From Eutreptiella sp. 'Long Island Sound 2002' (lineage: Eukaryota; Euglenozoa; Euglenophyceae; Eutreptiales; Eutreptiaceae): DNA of 64,000 bases. Location of the stretch: assembly GCA_964036045.1 (NCBI GenBank), contig OZ038382.1, forward strand, positions 7,128,353-7,192,352, written 5' to 3'. Shown here in pieces: positions 60,171 to 64,000 of this stretch. The stretch's first letter is position 1. Each line of letters begins with the position of its first letter. Made by a program: the position numbers and the translations under genes. The notes below the pieces were generated by a model. It saw nothing but the letters and a program-made list of their open reading frames with translations. It was not told where the DNA came from and did no database searches.

Positions 60171-61940
60171 AGGGGGGAAGACTGAATCAGCCACTGCCCA
60201 AAGGCTCCTGCATAAAGCACCAACGCCGAGGCAGATTTTGCAAGTGGCGTGGGGGTTGCCAGTCGTATGCATTCGATTCATAGAGTAGTCCACCAGGCAG
60301 TGCTGCGGCCATGCGTGTAAAAGCATGGGGATGGTTTTAGTTGGGAATCTACCCCCCCCCCTTGAAATCCAATCCCCTTGCAAATCCCCCCCCCCGCCCT
60401 GCAGACGTGCGTGCGCGCACACACAGAATACCCGCGACAAACAGGCAGCGGTCCAAACAGCCCCAGTGCATGCGATCCAGTCAGGTCGTCAAACAGTCAG
60501 AAACATGTGCCCATATGACGACTTGGCACCTTTCTGCAACGAGGGAAAGGAGACTGTCGGCAACTCCAGCGTGCACCCACAGAAGAACCCCTTGGTGCAG
60601 CACCTGATGAGCGCAAAAACGGCTGTGTCCTGACACAACGGCTGTGCATAGACTACAAGGGTACCTCAGTGCACCGCTGAGGTAGACATGTCACTTACCG
60701 GTGAACTGCACATCCTTTTCAAGCAGGAATGCGGTGGCCCAAGGGGTTCGCATGAAACAACAGTCCACTCCACTCCAAGGACCTCATCCCGAGGGAATCG
60801 ATGGTTGCAGCCGCCGACACCCCGTGCCAAGGAGGGCGTTCTTTGACAGATAAAAGGCCACAGCTCTCACAGCACAAAAAAGAGTGCATGTGCACACTGG
60901 CAGTATAACTATTGAAAACGGTGGCAGGGAGAATGGAGGCACTCCCAATAAAATATGACTACGGCAGAACAGGGGCCTGGATGTAGATGTACTTTGTCAT
61001 GTGTACAGGCACACACAAACTGATTTGTTTTCAATCAAGCAACATCAAAACGCACGGGCAAATGGCAGGGGCTCTCATAGCCCCCCCCAAAAAAAGGAGG
61101 CAAAGGAGGAAAAACATAGTCACACCGATATTTTCTAATGCACAAGGTGCCCTGCTGCCCATTCTTAGACCCCAACATTGTTAATTCCACTGAAACACAA
61201 CAATGGACATTGTTAAATCCACCCAAACACAACAATGAGCCACCCATTTGTGATGCCACGGCCCCGATGACTGCTTTTGGGCAACATTCCATGGTACCGC
61301 CGTTCTACACCAACCGGGCCTCAGCTCACTGCGCACGCTCCGCGTGCACCACGCGTGACGCAGCCTCTGCAGCTACTGTCAAAGCCTCCCCTGCCTGTCA
61401 GCACCCCATGTGAGTAAAGAGCGGGACAGGCAAACAAACTGACGCACAACATACAACATACAACAGACAAATCCACGGTGCGGAGGGACCACCTGTCGCC
61501 ACAATCTTATGGCTTGGCACCAGCACCATTGGTCCTAAACAGCCATATGCCATGGGATTGCAGACAACTTTTACAGTGAGCTGCCCCCAGCACTGTGCAT
61601 GCACATGGTCAGGTACATGCATGACGCGTGCCTTTTCCACAGCCACGTGTACAGTTTGCTTGCAACCACTGCCCTGTTCGCTGGTAGTATGTAAGACAGT
61701 GAGTATTGCGGCCATTGTGTGGTGCCGTGGCATATGCGCGGAAGATCCCCTGATGCATGGCCCCTCACAACTTGTGCCAGCCCATAGCCCGACAAACATG
61801 CCACCTGGAGCTAGACTGCCTGCCCTAAGTATCTGTGATGCCCCACTCAGTCCATCCCGGTTAACGGCAAACCATGTTTCAGCACTTCCGGAAAAAAATC
61901 TAGATATCCCATGTACTGTGAGTGGGGGCAAAGGGGGGGG
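60171..61940. other. No gene recognised
   Basis: C runs at 60352 and 60387. A few open frames, none with a recognised domain. Confidence 0.5.
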
Positions 61941-61944
61941 GGTG

Positions 61945-62090
61945 GGCATCCTTGCACTGCGCGCTACTTTTGGACCCCTTCCAAACACCCTTAAATTCGG
62001 TGATCCCAACTACCCTAGCTCAAGACAGCTGCAATCTACCTTCCCTTCATAGAAGACATCATGCACAATGGGAAAAGCCATGAACGGCGA
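61945..62090 (+). repeat. Dispersed repeat C, intergenic copy
   Basis: Direct, diverged copy of 32190-32345 in XPD intron 2, including ACCTTCCCTTCATAGAAGAC and GGGAAAAGCCATGAAC. Confidence 0.9.
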
Positions 62091-63105
62091 TGGTTGCCAC
62101 CCCGGGTATTGGCTGGGAATATAGGACACCACGTGTCTAGAGACACAGGGTTTCCATGGCCATGGCTTGGCCAAGCAACTGAATGGCAAACAATCAGATT
62201 TGAATCAGAATCACACCAAAATATTTTAGCAAAATTTCAGAGTATCCATGTGGGAGACCACTAGCCTTAACCTGGGTAGAAATATCCACTTTATTTCCGG
62301 GTATCCATCTCAGGGTCCCCATGGTGTAGGCACGCTGCAGGAGTGGGGAGGGGGTGATTGTGATCCCCCTCCCCCCACGAGAACGCCTTGTGCCCTGGGC
62401 GTGGGCCCGGGCTGCGCAGGGGTTCCCCTGCCCGTAAAACCATGGGGCTAGCGGCTGCGAAAGCCGACTGAGCCTCGCGATGCACGGAGAGGCCGGCGGC
62501 TTGGGCAACCGGCGAAGCCCCTCCATGCCCACCACTGGTGGGCTGGGCTAGTGGCCCCCACAACGAAGGCGGTGGAGCCGCCACATCCCACATCCACATC
62601 AGAGGAGAGAGGGGCAGGAAAGCACAGCCCCCCTCCCGAAAACCCTCACCAGAAACTGTCCCCCAGGGCACCGCACAGGGCGGGCGGCCTTGGGGAGGGT
62701 TAGCGCATAAACTGACGGGGATACTTCCGTACGCCCCTACCCGCACCCCACCCGAGGGCAAAGCACAGCTAACGGAGGAGGGGGGGGGGGGGGCAGACTG
62801 CAACCCCCCCTCCCAGAAATCCTACGGCAACGGCACCAGCACTGCCGCATGCACCTCACCAATACACCTGCAGGTGCACTCCTCCTCCTCCTCCAGCACC
62901 ACCCGGGTGCGCCTAGAACTCGCCAAGGGACAAGCTGGGCTTGCCAAGGTCACAGGCGTATGAACGCCCCCCACCGCCCCTTGGTTCCCCTGGTGGCACT
63001 GGGGGATAGGGGGAGGGGGGCGCAATTGCATAATTTCTGGCAGAACTCTAGGAAGTCCAGCCTAGCTTGCAGTAGGGGGGGTCAGAACAAGGGTGTTATG
63101 CCCCC
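62091..63105. other. No gene recognised
   Basis: GC-rich with G and C runs (62777-62793, 63100-63114). No domain seen in any frame. Confidence 0.5.
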
Positions 63106-63780
63106 CCCCCCCCCGCAACTGTGCCCGCTGTGCGGCCACGGCGTCCGCTGCTACCAATGCCGCAGTTGCCTTGACTACAGCTGCCACTACTGCGGCTGCC
63201 GCGCCCGCAGTTGCCAACTCTGTAGCTGCATCTGCAGCTGCCGCTATTGCAGCTGCCATGCTTGCAGCCGCCATTTCCGCTGCTACAATGTTCGCAGTTG
63301 AAGCTGCCAGGTCCGCACCTGCAGCGTCTACAGCTTGCAGCGTCTACAGCCGCCACCGTTGCAGCTGCCATGCGTGCAGTTGCCGTTTATGCAGCCGCAT
63401 CGTCCGTAGCTACCAGTTCCGCTGCTGCACCATCTGCAGTTGCCTCTGTCGCAACTGCAATGTCTGCGGCTGCCCGTTCTGCAACTGCAGATGGTGCAGC
63501 AGCGGAACTGGTAGCTGGTAGCTACGTCTGCAGCCCCTATTGCCGCTGTTGTCTTGCCTACAACTGCCATTTGTGCAACTGCAACGTGTGTAGCTGTCAT
63601 TTGTGCAGTTGTATCGTCTGCGGTGGCCAATACTGCTACAGCCCCACGTGCAGCTGTGACAGCCATAGTCGTCGTGTTCGCTGCAGGCACTTCTGTAGCT
63701 GCGGCGTCCGCAGCCACCAGTCCTGCAACTGCAACGCTTGCACTCGCTAGCCTTGCAGCCACCATGTTTGTAGCCGCCTG
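63106..63780. repeat. Alanine-codon-rich degenerate repeat
   Basis: Short GCAGCTGCC/GCAGTTGCC units with frequent CAGCTG palindromes. The plus strand gives long alanine stretches and other frames give Cys/Ser-rich ones; all frames are open, so coding is not supported. Confidence 0.85.
63408..63516. repeat. Perfect 36-bp inverted repeat
   Basis: Arms 63408-63443 and 63481-63516 are exact reverse complements with a 37-base loop. The left arm starts AGCTACCAGTTCCGCTGC. Confidence 0.95.
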
Positions 63781-64000
63781 AGCGCTGGGGATGTGTCGCC
63801 ACCAATACTCCGCGACCCTTCTGGGCCTAGCTAGCCACTGGGCTCGTCTACCCATTGGCCCACTAGCCCCCAAAGCCCCAGTGGATCCCCCCGGAGGGCT
63901 GAAGGCAGCCATACCTCGACCTCCCGCTCGCTGAGGCATGGATAGCAAAGCGCTGCTACCACTGCGGCTGCTTCTGCGGCTCCTGCGGCCCCGGCTACTG

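Noticed and set aside
63093-63950. Alanine-rich protein on either strand
   Set aside because: All frames are open through a degenerate GCAGCTGCC repeat, so coding cannot be supported.

Overview
The window is nuclear DNA from a eukaryote with long, intron-dense genes and heavy repeat content. It is GC-rich, full of G and C homopolymers of ten or more bases, simple-sequence arrays and dispersed repeats. The organism cannot be named from the sequence. The main gene looks closest to plant-lineage versions (an RSDP segment and an ADKRYSR-x-DKR stretch, as I recall them), so a protist alga is a reasonable inference only.

The one large gene is XPD/ERCC2 (Rad3), the iron-sulfur 5'-3' DNA helicase of TFIIH. 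It lies on the minus strand from an ATG at 33944 to a TGA at 5491 and can be read as 16 exons. Fifteen exons chain together with GT-AG introns. Exon 8 (near 22.33-22.39 kb) is recognisable by homology but does not join in phase. The product is about 753 residues and keeps the Walker A lysine (K48), the DEAH box, all four cluster cysteines (C116, C134, C159, C194) and the C-terminal helicase motifs. Only about 2.3 kb of 28.5 kb is coding. The introns hold an ~820-bp TG array, minisatellites, G/C hairpins and copies of several dispersed families.

Other gene-like loci, all on the minus strand: a 150-residue membrane-anchored ABM-like protein (40172-40624), an intronless secreted prolyl-4-hydroxylase-type 2OG-Fe(II) oxygenase (58385-59587), a 512-residue orphan coiled-coil protein (49606-51144), a Ulp1-type cysteine protease broken by one in-frame TAG (36855-37736), and the C-terminal dimerisation region of a hAT transposase (45469-45801).

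Layout: 1-5.4 kb is repeat-rich DNA beyond the 3' end of XPD, including a 614-bp duplication with TGGTG arrays. 5.5-33.9 kb is XPD. 34-57 kb is a lower-GC mobile-element neighbourhood with the Ulp1 relic, satellites of about 190-200 bp, a duplicated Tudor-like module, the hAT relic, degenerate tRNA-like Pol III units and a foldback element. 58-60.2 kb holds the oxygenase gene with a 50-bp tandem repeat upstream. 60.2-64 kb is non-genic and ends in an alanine-codon-rich degenerate repeat. The genes do not form a pathway. Several repeat families occur both inside XPD introns and in the 34-62 kb region, which points to one shared pool of mobile or satellite sequence.
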